The position numbers were made by a program, and so were the translations under genes. The notes under the pieces are model-generated. The model ran no database searches. It had not been told where the DNA came from and worked only from the letters and a program-made list of their open reading frames with translations. Below, in pieces: positions 26,297 to 34,709 of a stretch of DNA of 64,000 nt (positions within the stretch are counted from its first letter, which is position 1; each line of letters opens with the position of its first letter). The DNA is from Deltaproteobacteria bacterium (GTDB taxonomy: Bacteria > Myxococcota_A > UBA796 > SXON01): positions 49,384-113,383 of the forward strand of contig CANLGL010000011.1 of assembly GCA_947490345.1 (NCBI GenBank), in the 5' to 3' direction.

Positions 26297-27805
26297 CTAA
26301 CCGGGAACCGAACGGTTTCGCGCGCCGTAAACCTCGTCCTGATCGATGGCGGCGAGCACCCAGTCGTAGTCGCCGGTGGTGATGGTCGCATCGCAGTGAC
26401 CGCACACCCCCGTCTCCCCGAGCTTGTCCAGCGGGGCTCCACAGCTCGGACACTTCTGGAGGTCGGGTCGCGCTGCGAGCGAGGCGCCAGCGCTACGAAC
26501 GAAGGTCCAGTATTCGGAGAACCGTCGCGTTTGGGTACGGCTCCCGCCGACGACCGCGCCGGTGCGGTCCTCGGTCCAGTCCAGCATGCTCGCTTGGATG
26601 CGCACCGTGATCGCGGTGACGTAGGCGTCCATCTGAACGCGCACCAGCTCCACTGACTGCACGGCGACGTCGGCGCTTCCGTTGCGCAGGCCGCCGGCGC
26701 GATACCTCTCCATCCAGTAGCGATGGCTCGTGTAGATGGCGTCCGTCTCCAGCGCGCGGACATCCTCGGGACGCAGCGCTGACCAGGCGCTCTGGACGGC
26801 CAGGAAGGTCTCGCCGACGCGGCGCCGGAACTGCCCCTCGTCGAATTCGGGGTGTCGGGCGCCCAAGGTTCGCAACGAGACCGTGAGGTCAGGCGCCAGC
26901 ACGGTGGGCAGCGCAGTGCCCACCTCGACCCCGCCGCCGAGGGTGAGCTCAACGCCCTCGACGAGCCTCGTCCGGTCGACCACGATCTCCTTGACCTGCC
27001 ACAGGAGCGCGGCGTTGGTGAGGGGGGCGTTGCAACTCACGCAGCTGCCGTCCACCCGGACCTGGAGGGCGCTTCCACAGCGGGGACATCGCAGCTCCCG
27101 GACGCCGGCCGGCCCCGGGGAGCGGGTTTCCGCCTCACGACGGAAGGTCCACCGCTCTTCCACGTAGCGGTGGACACCATCCTCGGTGAGGTTGGCCACG
27201 AAGGCCACGTCCAGCTCGGCGTAGACCACGTCGACCCGCACCGCGCACAACCGCGCCGAGCCGACAATCACCTTGTCGACGGTGGCGGCCTTCCGCACCC
27301 GAAGCGCCCGGAGCGCCGCTTCGGAGAGCACCGCTTCCAGGACATGCAGGCGGTCACCGCCTCGCTCTTCCTGCGCCCGGGTGTAGACGAGCCGCGCGAA
27401 GTCGAGGAAGAGCACCTCCGAAAAGCCGGGGTCCCGGCGCACCAGGAGCTGAAGTTCGGGTCCTTGGGAGGTCGGTGGCGGGCGTACCGGATGTTCGATC
27501 CGGTAGACCTGGCGATCGACCACGATTCGCTGGCTCTGAAGGTACAAGTAGCCGACGACGACAACGACAATCACGGGCACGCCGACGAGCGGATGCTCGA
27601 AGACCAGCCAGAAAAGCAGTTCGATGAGGGCGTCTCCCCCGCCGTATTCGCCCCCGCCGCTGCTGAAATCGCCGCCGCCTTCGCTGCCGCCGTAGCTGCC
27701 ACCGCCGCCACCGCCGCCGCCGCTCGAATCGCCGCCGCCACCGAACGAGTCGCCGCCGCCCGCGCGCGCGAACGCCTTGCCGGCCAACAGAAAAATCCCG
27801 ATCAA
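26297..27805 (-). CDS. Tim44-like domain protein with two zinc ribbons
   Basis: The N-terminus is a signal/membrane helix (IGIFLLAGKAFARA), then a Gly/Ser-rich stretch, a membrane helix (VGVPVIVVVVVGYLYL), a conserved region, a zinc ribbon (CPRCGSALQVRVDGSCVSC), a Tim44/MRPL45-like domain (FRRRVGETFLAVQSAWSALRPEDVR, YWMERYRAGGLRN) and a final zinc ribbon (CPSCGAPLDKLGETGVCGHC). I infer a TTG start at 27805: it overlaps the TPM gene stop as TTGA and gives a good signal helix, whereas the track's start lies deep in that gene. Function is unknown; bacterial Tim44-like proteins with TPM neighbours occur in envelope contexts. Confidence 0.75.
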   Translation of the reverse strand: MIGIFLLAGKAFARAGGGDSFGGGGDSSGGGGGGGGSYGGSEGGGDFSSGGGEYGGGDALIELLFWLVFEHPLVGVPVIVVVVVGYLYLQSQRIVVDRQVYRIEHPVRPPPTSQGPELQLLVRRDPGFSEVLFLDFARLVYTRAQEERGGDRLHVLEAVLSEAALRALRVRKAATVDKVIVGSARLCAVRVDVVYAELDVAFVANLTEDGVHRYVEERWTFRREAETRSPGPAGVRELRCPRCGSALQVRVDGSCVSCNAPLTNAALLWQVKEIVVDRTRLVEGVELTLGGGVEVGTALPTVLAPDLTVSLRTLGARHPEFDEGQFRRRVGETFLAVQSAWSALRPEDVRALETDAIYTSHRYWMERYRAGGLRNGSADVAVQSVELVRVQMDAYVTAITVRIQASMLDWTEDRTGAVVGGSRTQTRRFSEYWTFVRSAGASLAARPDLQKCPSCGAPLDKLGETGVCGHCDATITTGDYDWVLAAIDQDEVYGARNRSVPG

Positions 27806-28407
27806 CCTCGTACCCGGGGCGCGTTGTCCGCTTCGTCGAGGTTGCCGGCGCTTCCGGCGGGCAGGGCAACCGCCAGTCGCTCGCCCAGCCTCGCGAGGCC
27901 GGCCACGGTCTCCGCGACCGTGCCGCACCGCGGCCGGAGCTCGGCCAACTCCAGAGCGGAAAGGACGCCGCTGATCCCCTGGTCGGGCACCAACTCCACG
28001 CGCTGCTCAAGCACGCTCACGAAGACCAGGAGCCCGGTGCGCCCCCGCGTCGCGTGCACCGCCTCGTCCGAGAACGCGGCCGCAGCGGCCTCACGGACCT
28101 GTCGCTCGCGCCGGGCGCGCCCAGCCAAGGCGCACAACAGGCGGGGTGAGCGTGAGACCACCAGCGCGGAAAGCCCGGCTGCGGCCGCCGTCCACAACGG
28201 AAAAAGCGCGCCAGAAAACACCACCGGCGACCAGGAGAGGAAGCCCAGCGCCAAGAACCCTCCCGCCATCGCCACGCTCAACACGATGTCACGGTAGCTT
28301 CCAGAACGGGAAACGATGACGACGATCAGCTCCGCGGACGTGCCCGCCTCGGCGGCGCGCACCGCGTCGGTCACTGCCGAACCCAGGCGGGCGTCCTTCA
28401 GGATCAA
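27802..28407 (-). CDS. TPM-domain (TLP18.3/Psb32/MOLO-1) membrane protein
   Basis: The TPM-like fold is visible in AVTDAVRAAEAGTSAELIVVIV near the start, and RARRERQVREAAAAAF...TRGRTGLLVFVSVLEQRVELVPDQGI later, split by two membrane helices. TPM domains are found in membrane proteins with suspected phosphatase or complex-repair roles. I infer a TTG start at 28407, giving a TTGA overlap with the stop of the FAD oxidase; the track's start 20 codons upstream lies inside that gene. The following Tim44-like gene has the same type of overlap. It is second in the six-gene unit. Confidence 0.78.
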   Translation of the reverse strand: MILKDARLGSAVTDAVRAAEAGTSAELIVVIVSRSGSYRDIVLSVAMAGGFLALGFLSWSPVVFSGALFPLWTAAAAGLSALVVSRSPRLLCALAGRARRERQVREAAAAAFSDEAVHATRGRTGLLVFVSVLEQRVELVPDQGISGVLSALELAELRPRCGTVAETVAGLARLGERLAVALPAGSAGNLDEADNAPRVRG

Positions 28408-29741
28408 AACATGACTCCCCGCCCGAGGATCCCCGCCGGATCGACCTGCGCCTTGAGCGCCCTCCACCCGTCGACGACCTCGGGCGGCACCATCAGCGCC
28501 AGGTGGGCGCGCTTCAACCGTCCGATGCCGTGTTCACCGCTGACGCTGCCTCCCATCGCCACTACGGCCTTCGCCAGCTCCATGTACAACTCCCGCGCGC
28601 GGACGAGCTCGGCCTCGTCACGGGGCAACAGGTTCAGGTGCAGGTGGCTGTCGCCGATGTGCCCGAAGCAGACCGAGGCCATCGGGACGGCGTCGTACAA
28701 CGCCAGCAGGTCGCCAAGGCGGTCGGCCGGGACCGAGAAGTCAGTGCCGACCTTCTGGACGCCGTGCTGCGCGATGATCTCGTTGACCGTCGCCGGAAGG
28801 GCGTGCCGAACGGCGTGCAGGCGGGCGAGCTGTGGTTCATCGGTTGCGACGATCGAGTGGTCGAGGAGCGCGCCCACGTCGTCCAGAAGCTCAAACCAGG
28901 GATCGAGCGGCGGCTCGCCCTCGTGCTCGACCTCGATCAGGATGGCGCAGTCGGCCTCGGGCACCTCAGGAAGCCGGCCACGGATGAGATCGAGCGCCTT
29001 CCGGTCAAAGCTCTCGAGCGCCCGGGGGCCGAGCGCGCGAGCACGGGGAAGGAACGCCAGGAGGCTTTCCCGCGTCGGCAGGAACACCAGCATCGCCAGG
29101 ACGGCGGTGGGCTTCGCGATCAGACGCAGCCGCGCGCGCGTGACGACGCCGAGGATGCCCTCAGACCCGATCAAGAGGTCCAGAAGGTTTTTTGCGGGGT
29201 ACAAGCCGGCAGCCGTCTTGACCTTCGGCTCGACCCACTGCGGCACCGACCACGGGAGGGGGGTCGACCGGTCGGCGCTGACGCGGGTGCCGTCGGCGAG
29301 GACGGCTTCGACCGACTCCACCCACGGGCGCATGGGACCGTATTTGAAGGTCCGCGAGCCGCTGGCATTGCAGGCGATCGCGCCGCCGATCGAACACTCG
29401 TGTCGCGACGTGGGGTCGGGCGGGAAGAACTGCCCGGCGGCCTCCACCGCCGCTTGGAACTCGCCCAGAAGCACGCCACCATCAACATCGTCGAGACTGT
29501 GCAAACGGTTGAGATGTTCCGTGGAGAGGATGGCGCCGCCCATGGGAACGGGCGCCCCCGTGGTCGAGGTGCGCCGGGCGACCACCGTCACCGGCATCGC
29601 CCGGGCCTGGCACCACCGAAGCACCTCCGCGACCTCGTCGGCGTCGCGCGGCCGGAAAAGCAGCTCGGCCTGACCGTGCAGGTTGCTGGCGTCACGGAGG
29701 TACGCCTCGATGATGGCCGGATCGCGGACGGGTTCGGTCAC
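28404..29741 (-). CDS. FAD-linked oxidase (GlcD/D-lactate dehydrogenase type)
   Basis: The N-terminal PCMH-type FAD-binding domain (LLFRPRDADEVAEVLRWC, PMGGAILSTEHLNRL, HECSIGGAIACNASGSRTFKYG, GSEGILGVVTRARL) is followed by a C-terminal FAD-oxidase domain with CFGHIGDSHLHLNLLP and SGEHGIGRLKR, the histidine motif of the GlcD/DLD family. It likely oxidises a 2-hydroxy acid such as D-lactate or glycolate. Length (445) is typical. It starts the six-gene minus-strand unit and is divergent from the selenoprotein gene, with 110 bases between. Its stop overlaps the TPM gene start. Confidence 0.9.
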   Translation of the reverse strand: MTEPVRDPAIIEAYLRDASNLHGQAELLFRPRDADEVAEVLRWCQARAMPVTVVARRTSTTGAPVPMGGAILSTEHLNRLHSLDDVDGGVLLGEFQAAVEAAGQFFPPDPTSRHECSIGGAIACNASGSRTFKYGPMRPWVESVEAVLADGTRVSADRSTPLPWSVPQWVEPKVKTAAGLYPAKNLLDLLIGSEGILGVVTRARLRLIAKPTAVLAMLVFLPTRESLLAFLPRARALGPRALESFDRKALDLIRGRLPEVPEADCAILIEVEHEGEPPLDPWFELLDDVGALLDHSIVATDEPQLARLHAVRHALPATVNEIIAQHGVQKVGTDFSVPADRLGDLLALYDAVPMASVCFGHIGDSHLHLNLLPRDEAELVRARELYMELAKAVVAMGGSVSGEHGIGRLKRAHLALMVPPEVVDGWRALKAQVDPAGILGRGVMF

Positions 29742-29851
29742 CGGACACCCTTAGCGCGGCGCCGCGGCAGGGGGCGGAGGGAGCCTCCGGCGACCAGAGC
29801 ACCCGGCGCCGGGCCGGGCCCGGCGGCCGCCGTCGGGTTACCCGAGGGGGG

Positions 29852-30457
29852 ATGACCCTACTCTTCCTGCTCGCGTGCACATCCGGCGCGCCCGATCCCA
29901 GCACGGACTCCGGCGCCGTTGCGGACTCCGACTCCACCACCGACTCGGCCGACTCCGATGACGGCACACCGGTCGACACCGGCCTTGAGCTCAACGGCTC
30001 CTGGGCAACCAATCGCATTCCAGCTCCCGAGTTCGTCGCGACGAACCGGGATAAGACCGACCGAAGCCGCGTCGACCTCATCGGTCACCCCACGGTCGTG
30101 TGGTTCTACCCGGCCGCCGGGACCTCTGGGTGAACCACCGAGGGTTGCGGGTACCGCGACCACCAACTAGAATTCGACGCGCTGGGCATCTCGATCGTCG
30201 GCGTCAGCTTCGACAAGCCGGCCATGAACCAGAGCTGGGCAGAAGAGCAGGGCTACCTGTTCGATCTTTGGACGGACGAGGACAAGACCCTCGCCATCAC
30301 CTACGGCGCCGCGGCCGACGAGTCCGCGATCTGGGCCGACCGGCTCACCATGCTTCTGGACGCCGAGGGCGTGCTGCTTGTCGAGTACGAGCAGGTCTCT
30401 GTCGCCACGCATCCGGCCAAGGTGCTCGAAGACTGCGAAGCTATCTTCGGCGAATAG
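29852..30457 (+). CDS. Selenocysteine-containing peroxiredoxin (BCP/PrxQ type), putative lipoprotein
   Basis: The ORF track splits this gene at an in-frame TGA (30131-30133), but one frame runs 29852-30457 (201 residues). Before the TGA is VVWFYPAAGTSG and after it TTEGCGYRDHQLEFDALGIS, so TGA stands exactly at the peroxidatic cysteine of BCP/PrxQ enzymes (TPGC....C): Sec94 with resolving Cys99. The rest of the fold follows (IVGVSFDKP, LFDLWTDEDKTLAITYG, the conserved Arg in WADRLTMLLD). A SECIS-like hairpin lies just after the TGA. The N-terminus MTLLFLLAC looks like a short lipoprotein signal followed by a DS/T-rich linker, placing the enzyme in the envelope as a peroxide scavenger. Selenocysteine is inferred; selA/B/C/D are not in the window. 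Confidence 0.82.
30143..30161 (+). promoter_or_regulatory. SECIS-like hairpin downstream of the in-frame UGA
   Basis: GGTTGCG (30143-30149) pairs with CGCGACC (30155-30161), seven pairs with one G-U, leaving loop GGTAC. There are 16 bases between the UGA and the loop, within the short distance used by bacterial SECIS elements, and the loop starts with GGU as in the E. coli fdhF element. Pairing is seen directly; SelB binding is inferred. Confidence 0.7.
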
Positions 30458-30458
30458 C

Positions 30459-31955
30459 TTAGCGCCGATAAACCGAGCGCAACTTCACCTGCCAACCGGT
30501 CAGTGTCGCGGGGCCAGCGACGCGCGTGGTCGCATCAAGCGTGTAGTGGTTCTTGAACCCGTGACCCAGCGAGTCCGATGGGAGCACGGCCACATCGAAG
30601 TCCGAGGCGATGGCCGCGTCGATCGTCTTGACGTCGGGACGGAAATATCCGCCTTTGTAGTCGATATCCCACAGGCAGATGAGCGCGAAAGATGGCTCCT
30701 TGCCGGCCATCACCGCGTACCAGGGCGCGTGCGGGATGAGGACCCGGCCGTCCAAAGCGCGTATCGACTCGACGACGGACTTCGCCTGCTCGAAGCTGAG
30801 GTCCGTCGGCGTGTACCGGGCGATGCTTTTCTGAGAGTCGCGCCACGCGGCCACGGGGGATTGCGACGCCCGCACCCGTTTGACGAACTTCGCCGGGTCC
30901 AACTGCCATCCCAGAAGTTGTATTGCCACCAACAAGCCAGCGACAACCCTGGCAATGGGCGTGCCCACCGCTTGCGATGCGATGGCGGGCAGCAGACTGA
31001 GCACCCAGAACATCGGGATGAGGACGTTGAGGTACCCGCCGATATGCCCGCGCATGATGATCGCGATGACGAAGGTCATCGCCACAATCCCCGCCCAATA
31101 CCGTCGCCTCCAGAACCAGAGCGGCAGGATCAGCGCGGCGGTCGTCGTCAGCGGCAGGCTACGCCACAGCTCCAACTGCGCGCCAGGGAAAAAGCGATCG
31201 GCGTCCAACCCGTGCTTGCTTGGCACCAGGACCAACCAGGCGAAGAAGCGCCCTCCCGTCGCCGCGCTCATCACGAGCACGAACGCGACGGCGGGGAGCA
31301 CGCTGGCCATGGCAAACCGTCGCGCCTCTTCGCGTCCGCGGGTGTGCCAGACCCACGCCAGCATCGGGATGCCGAGGAGCGCGACATGCTGCTTCGCGGC
31401 GAACGCCAGGGCCAGCAACAGGCCACTGGCCAGGGTCGCCCGACGGTCGGGAATGGGCAGGAGCACCACCGACCAGGTGACGATCGCCAGTGAAAGCGAG
31501 TCGGTGCGGACGAGGTCGTAGAAGGTGCCTCCGTCGTCCCAGCAAGCCGCGAACAGACCCACCAACGACAACGCGAACGGCCAGCTGGCCCCCTCACGTC
31601 GCGCGCCGAACACGAGCGCCCCCGACGCGACCAGCGTGCCGACGATGCTGACCGACCGGCCGAGCGTGTACCCCAGCGGGAAAAGGTGCGAGAGTCCCGC
31701 CAGAATCCACGCGAAGAGCGGCGGGTAGATGAAGGGGATGTACTCGGGCGAGGGCGCGTCGTAGAGCGGCAGGCCATCGCGGGCGCGCATCGCCGAGACG
31801 AGGGTGGCGCCTTCCATCCACTCGATGTCACCTGGAAAGAAGAGGCGCACCGCCATCGCGCTGCCCACCGCCCACACCACCGGTACCGCGCAGGCGAGCG
31901 CGAGCCAAGCGGCGGCGTGCTCCAAGACGCGGACAACGGCAGCGCGGGGCGGCAA
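30459..31955 (-). CDS. GT-C type membrane glycosyltransferase (GT39/GT87-like)
   Basis: This 498-residue polytopic membrane protein has the early acidic motif of GT-C enzymes in the first periplasmic loop (FFPGDIEWMEGATLVSAM), followed by YIPFIYPPLFAWILAGLSHLFPLG. Ten or so membrane helices and a C-terminal soluble domain follow. Such enzymes move sugars from polyprenyl-phosphate donors to lipids, proteins or glycans on the outer face of the inner membrane. The acceptor is unknown. It is convergent with the selenoprotein gene, with one base between stops, and divergent from the exported-protein gene at 32047. Confidence 0.78.
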   Translation of the reverse strand: MPPRAAVVRVLEHAAAWLALACAVPVVWAVGSAMAVRLFFPGDIEWMEGATLVSAMRARDGLPLYDAPSPEYIPFIYPPLFAWILAGLSHLFPLGYTLGRSVSIVGTLVASGALVFGARREGASWPFALSLVGLFAACWDDGGTFYDLVRTDSLSLAIVTWSVVLLPIPDRRATLASGLLLALAFAAKQHVALLGIPMLAWVWHTRGREEARRFAMASVLPAVAFVLVMSAATGGRFFAWLVLVPSKHGLDADRFFPGAQLELWRSLPLTTTAALILPLWFWRRRYWAGIVAMTFVIAIIMRGHIGGYLNVLIPMFWVLSLLPAIASQAVGTPIARVVAGLLVAIQLLGWQLDPAKFVKRVRASQSPVAAWRDSQKSIARYTPTDLSFEQAKSVVESIRALDGRVLIPHAPWYAVMAGKEPSFALICLWDIDYKGGYFRPDVKTIDAAIASDFDVAVLPSDSLGHGFKNHYTLDATTRVAGPATLTGWQVKLRSVYRR

Positions 31956-32046
31956 GCGCGGGCCTTAGCGTTTTTCGAGCGCTGGTGCGAGGGGCTGTAA
32001 GGGCCGCGCGCCGGGCGCCGTTGTGGCCGCGTCCTAAGGAGAAAAC

Positions 32047-33297
32047 ATGACTCTCTCACTGCTTCTCACCCTCGCCACCCCCCACGCCGAAGCCGGTTGG
32101 CAGGAGCGCTTTGCGTCGACCATCCAGACCGTCGAACAGATGGTGTGGAACCCCCATGCCCAGGCCCTCGCCAGCAAGTACGGCCTCAACGTGATGAACG
32201 TCACGTGGGAGGACACCGGTCGCTACAAGGGAAGCTCGGTCGGACCGAACATCTCCGACATGACCATTGGCGTGCGCGACCAGAACGGCAACCTCCACCC
32301 CATGCCGGTCATCCGCTTCGACAACTTCACCGACAAGACGGCGGACGTGCGCTCAGAGGAATTCTATCTGCGCACCGGCAACGAGGACGGGCGTTCGCTG
32401 CGGACGACGTCGCTGGCGAGCTTGCTCCAGAACCCCCGCCGCTTCCTGCACGATCCGGACAGCTGGTCGGGCTCGCGCGACTCGCTCTGGGCGCCCCGCG
32501 ACGAGCACGTGTTGGTCAGCGCGCAGGCGTGTTTCCTCCCCATCCCCGAAAAGGGCGAGGCGACCTTCACCCCGGTGCTCTACAACTACCAGTCTTCGCC
32601 GGGAAACCCCGCCGTGCTCGCCATCCTGGCCACTCGCGAGGGCACCAGCATGCAGGTCGTGGAGAACGACGGCGGCTACCTTTCCGAAGCGCTGTACTTC
32701 AATGACGACGGTGAGCGCGCGCCCTTCGAGGCCGAGCGCGTGAGCCAGTGGGCGGCTGACCGCGGCATCGATGTGGACGCGATCTCAGAGGAGGCTGGCC
32801 TCGACGTGGTGTTGCTCATCCAGGTGCCGTTGAAGCAGCGCGAGCCGCAGCGCCACTGGTACGACTATGGCGGCGACGGCTGGGGCTACCCTGGCAGCGG
32901 CGGCGCGCCTTCCGCGAGCGCCCCGGCGATGGAGAGCTCCGCCAAGAAGTCCAGCGACGTCGAGATGGCGGTCGTCGGGCACGGCGAGACCGAGGGGCCG
33001 TTCGTCGAGTTCCACGATCTCGCGATCGAGCGCGACACCCGCTTCCCGGTGCGCGTCACCGTGCAGTTCTACAAGGCGACCAGCAACGGCGTGGTGAGCA
33101 GCGCGGACATCGCGCATGTGCGCAAGCAGATCGACCGGGTCTACGCAAAGGGCGACTTCGTCGGCAGTCTTGTGACCGGCGGCAACACCGGGCGCCCGAC
33201 CGAATGGGCGCCGCAGCCGAAGCCCCCGAAGACCTACACCAACGACGGCGGCGCCAGTTGGGCCGACCCCTTCTGGAGCTGGCACAAGGCTTACTGA
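32047..33297 (+). CDS. Exported protein of unknown function, 3' end rebuilt by a mobile element
   Basis: This 416-residue protein has a signal peptide (MTLSLLLTLATPHAEA|GW) and a strong Shine-Dalgarno (AAGGAG, 32037-32042). Visible features are WNPHAQALASKYGLNV, EEFYLRTGNEDGRSL, a Gly/Tyr-rich linker and VQFYKATSNGVVSSADIAHVRKQIDR. No family is recognised. The last codons (FWSWHKAY) lie in a 24-bp repeat that recurs at 43904-43927 followed by GCG TGG TAG, so before insertion the protein ended FWSWHKAW. The mobile element thus replaced only the final residue and kept the gene whole. Confidence 0.75.
   Translation: MTLSLLLTLATPHAEAGWQERFASTIQTVEQMVWNPHAQALASKYGLNVMNVTWEDTGRYKGSSVGPNISDMTIGVRDQNGNLHPMPVIRFDNFTDKTADVRSEEFYLRTGNEDGRSLRTTSLASLLQNPRRFLHDPDSWSGSRDSLWAPRDEHVLVSAQACFLPIPEKGEATFTPVLYNYQSSPGNPAVLAILATREGTSMQVVENDGGYLSEALYFNDDGERAPFEAERVSQWAADRGIDVDAISEEAGLDVVLLIQVPLKQREPQRHWYDYGGDGWGYPGSGGAPSASAPAMESSAKKSSDVEMAVVGHGETEGPFVEFHDLAIERDTRFPVRVTVQFYKATSNGVVSSADIAHVRKQIDRVYAKGDFVGSLVTGGNTGRPTEWAPQPKPPKTYTNDGGASWADPFWSWHKAY
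33267..33290 (+). other. attL: left copy of 24-bp direct repeat
   Basis: The repeat is CCCC followed by TTCTGGAGCTGGCACAAGGC. It lies in the last codons of the exported-protein gene and recurs exactly at 43904-43927. The bases outside differ, so 24 bp is the full identity and probably contains the integrase crossover site. Confidence 0.88.
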
Positions 33298-33311
33298 GAA
33301 TAGTGTAGGGT

Positions 33312-33386
33312 AAACCTACGCCGAGAAGCGGGGAAACCGCCCTGTGCCGCCGTCGGATGCCCGTTGGTGGCACAGTGGTGGCACAG
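33312..33386. repeat. Left-end repeats of the element
   Basis: Two direct copies of GGTGGCACAG at 33366-33375 and 33377-33386 are spaced 11 bp, one helical turn, and abut the stop of the XRE gene. A small inverted repeat GTAGG/CCTAC lies near 33305-33320. Their position beside attL suggests integrase or accessory-protein arm sites; this is inference. Confidence 0.4.
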
Positions 33387-34133
33387 CTATTCACCCGGAG
33401 TTTCGCCAACGCCGATGCCGCCAAGGACCTCGGCGGCCCATTCGGGAGGCTGGTCCATGGCCGTAGCCGTCCGATGAGCTACCGCCCGCGCAATCTCGCT
33501 GACGCTGCCGGGCTTCGCTGCGATGTCGGCGCCGATGAACGCATTCGCTAGTTGGATCAGCGAGCGGACGAACGCGGTGCGCGTTGACTCCCGCGCCCCC
33601 CCGATGAGTTGCAGCGTGGTGAGCGTGTGCATGAGCAGGACGACGGTGCTGCGCTCGGCTGGTCGCTTCGGCGGCCCGTCCATGTAGTCCATCGCGGTTG
33701 TGTCGAACGCCTGCCACGCCTTAATCGTGGCGAGCACGAGGCGCGCCGGTGCGTGAGGGCGGCCCATCAGCTTTCCGAGGCCCTCCAGCGTCGCCACGAG
33801 GTCAGCCGCGGCTGGGTCGAGCGCGCTTTCAGAGAGCCCAGCCCTCCGGGCCCTGTCGTCCCAGAACTCCTGGCGCTCTGGCGGGGTGGTCAGGGGCACG
33901 ACCTGCTCCCACAGCGCCGCGAAGTCGAGTTTCACCGCATCCGCGAGCTTCACGACCCGCCAGCGCTCGCTGGGCATCGCTCGGGCGTGCTCCATGTGGT
34001 TGACCCACGGGCGCGACGCCCCCATGGCCTTGCCGAGCTGTTTCTGACTGAGCGGCGGTCGGACGGCGTTCCGGGCGGTCGACACGGTGGCGGCGAAGGT
34101 CTCCCATTCCTCACGTCGTTCTAGGTTAGCCAT
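33387..34133 (-). CDS. XRE-family (Cro/CI-like) regulator, probable element repressor
   Basis: This 248-residue protein has an N-terminal helix-turn-helix of the XRE type (PPLSQKQLGKAMGASRPWVNHMEHARAMPSE, about residues 26-56) and a long helical C-terminal part with no protease motif. It reads toward attL and is divergent from the rightward replication genes, with 74 bases between, the usual layout of a prophage or satellite master repressor (Stl/CI-like). The intergenic region contains the AT-rich ATATTTCTTATCTAAC, a likely operator or promoter. The function as repressor is inferred from place and fold. Confidence 0.8.
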   Translation of the reverse strand: MANLERREEWETFAATVSTARNAVRPPLSQKQLGKAMGASRPWVNHMEHARAMPSERWRVVKLADAVKLDFAALWEQVVPLTTPPERQEFWDDRARRAGLSESALDPAAADLVATLEGLGKLMGRPHAPARLVLATIKAWQAFDTTAMDYMDGPPKRPAERSTVVLLMHTLTTLQLIGGARESTRTAFVRSLIQLANAFIGADIAAKPGSVSEIARAVAHRTATAMDQPPEWAAEVLGGIGVGETPGE

Positions 34134-34207
34134 GACCTTACCCTGGTGGATATTTCTTATCTAACATGGCGCCCGCCCTCACCCCACTTCGGGAGTACGG
34201 TTGCGGC

Positions 34208-34390
34208 ATGTCAGCGAAGCCCATCTGCATCGCCCTCCCCGACGAGTTGCTCGCCGCGCTCGATCGGCACCGCGCCCGTGACGAGCGCAGCCGCTCCAAT
34301 CTGATCGCGCGGTACGTGCGGCGCGGGCTCCTCGGCGACGGCGCGACGGTCCCGCCCGTCACCGCCAAGGAAGCGGACGATGCCCGCTGA
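34208..34390 (+). CDS. Small ribbon-helix-helix DNA-binding protein
   Basis: This 60-residue protein (MSAKPICIALPDELLAALDR...SRSNLIARYVRRGLLG) shows the CopG/Arc-type ribbon-helix-helix pattern: a short strand, then two helices with SRSNLI at the helix start. The ATG at 34208 is preferred; the track start at 34166 adds a poor N-terminus. It is first gene rightward from the repressor and overlaps the next gene by 11 bases. Probable role: early transcription regulator of the element. Confidence 0.75.
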   Translation: MSAKPICIALPDELLAALDRHRARDERSRSNLIARYVRRGLLGDGATVPPVTAKEADDAR

Positions 34391-34640
34391 ACGCCCCCGC
34401 GGCCTGTACCCCTGCGACCTGATCGGCCTCGCCGAACTCGCCGCGCTCCTGCGGTGCCGCGAGTCGGCGGCGAAGGCCTGGGCTGAACGGCGTGGGCTCG
34501 TTCTTCACGGCCCCGGCAAGGGCGCCCTGTTCGTAGTCCACGAGGTGCTCGACGCCCTCCGCGACGTTGACACCCCTTCGGCGCCGCCGCCAGCTCATTC
34601 CCGTTCCCGGGGCTCGCTCCTTCCGCGAGTCCGCTTGTAG
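34380..34640 (+). CDS. Small winged-helix/excisionase-like protein
   Basis: An 86-residue protein: LIGLAELAALLRCRESAAKAWAERRGLVLHGPGKGALFVVHEVLDAL fits the MerR/AlpA/Xis-type winged-helix family, where a first HTH (LAELAALLRCRESAAKAWAER) is followed by a wing (GKGALFVV). In mobile elements such proteins act as recombination directionality factors or regulators. It overlaps the RHH gene and precedes the primase gene by 69 bases. The family call is by pattern only. Confidence 0.6.
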   Translation: MPAERPRGLYPCDLIGLAELAALLRCRESAAKAWAERRGLVLHGPGKGALFVVHEVLDALRDVDTPSAPPPAHSRSRGSLLPRVRL

Positions 34641-34709
34641 TCACCCCCAACACGACGACGGGCGGGCCGCCCACACCACACGAACGGCCACGCCCAAGGA
34701 GCACCAAAG

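Noticed and set aside
30131-30133. In-frame TGA read as an ordinary nonsense mutation
   Set aside because: It falls exactly on the catalytic Cys, the rest of the gene is intact and a SECIS-like hairpin follows. A pseudogene remains possible but is less likely.
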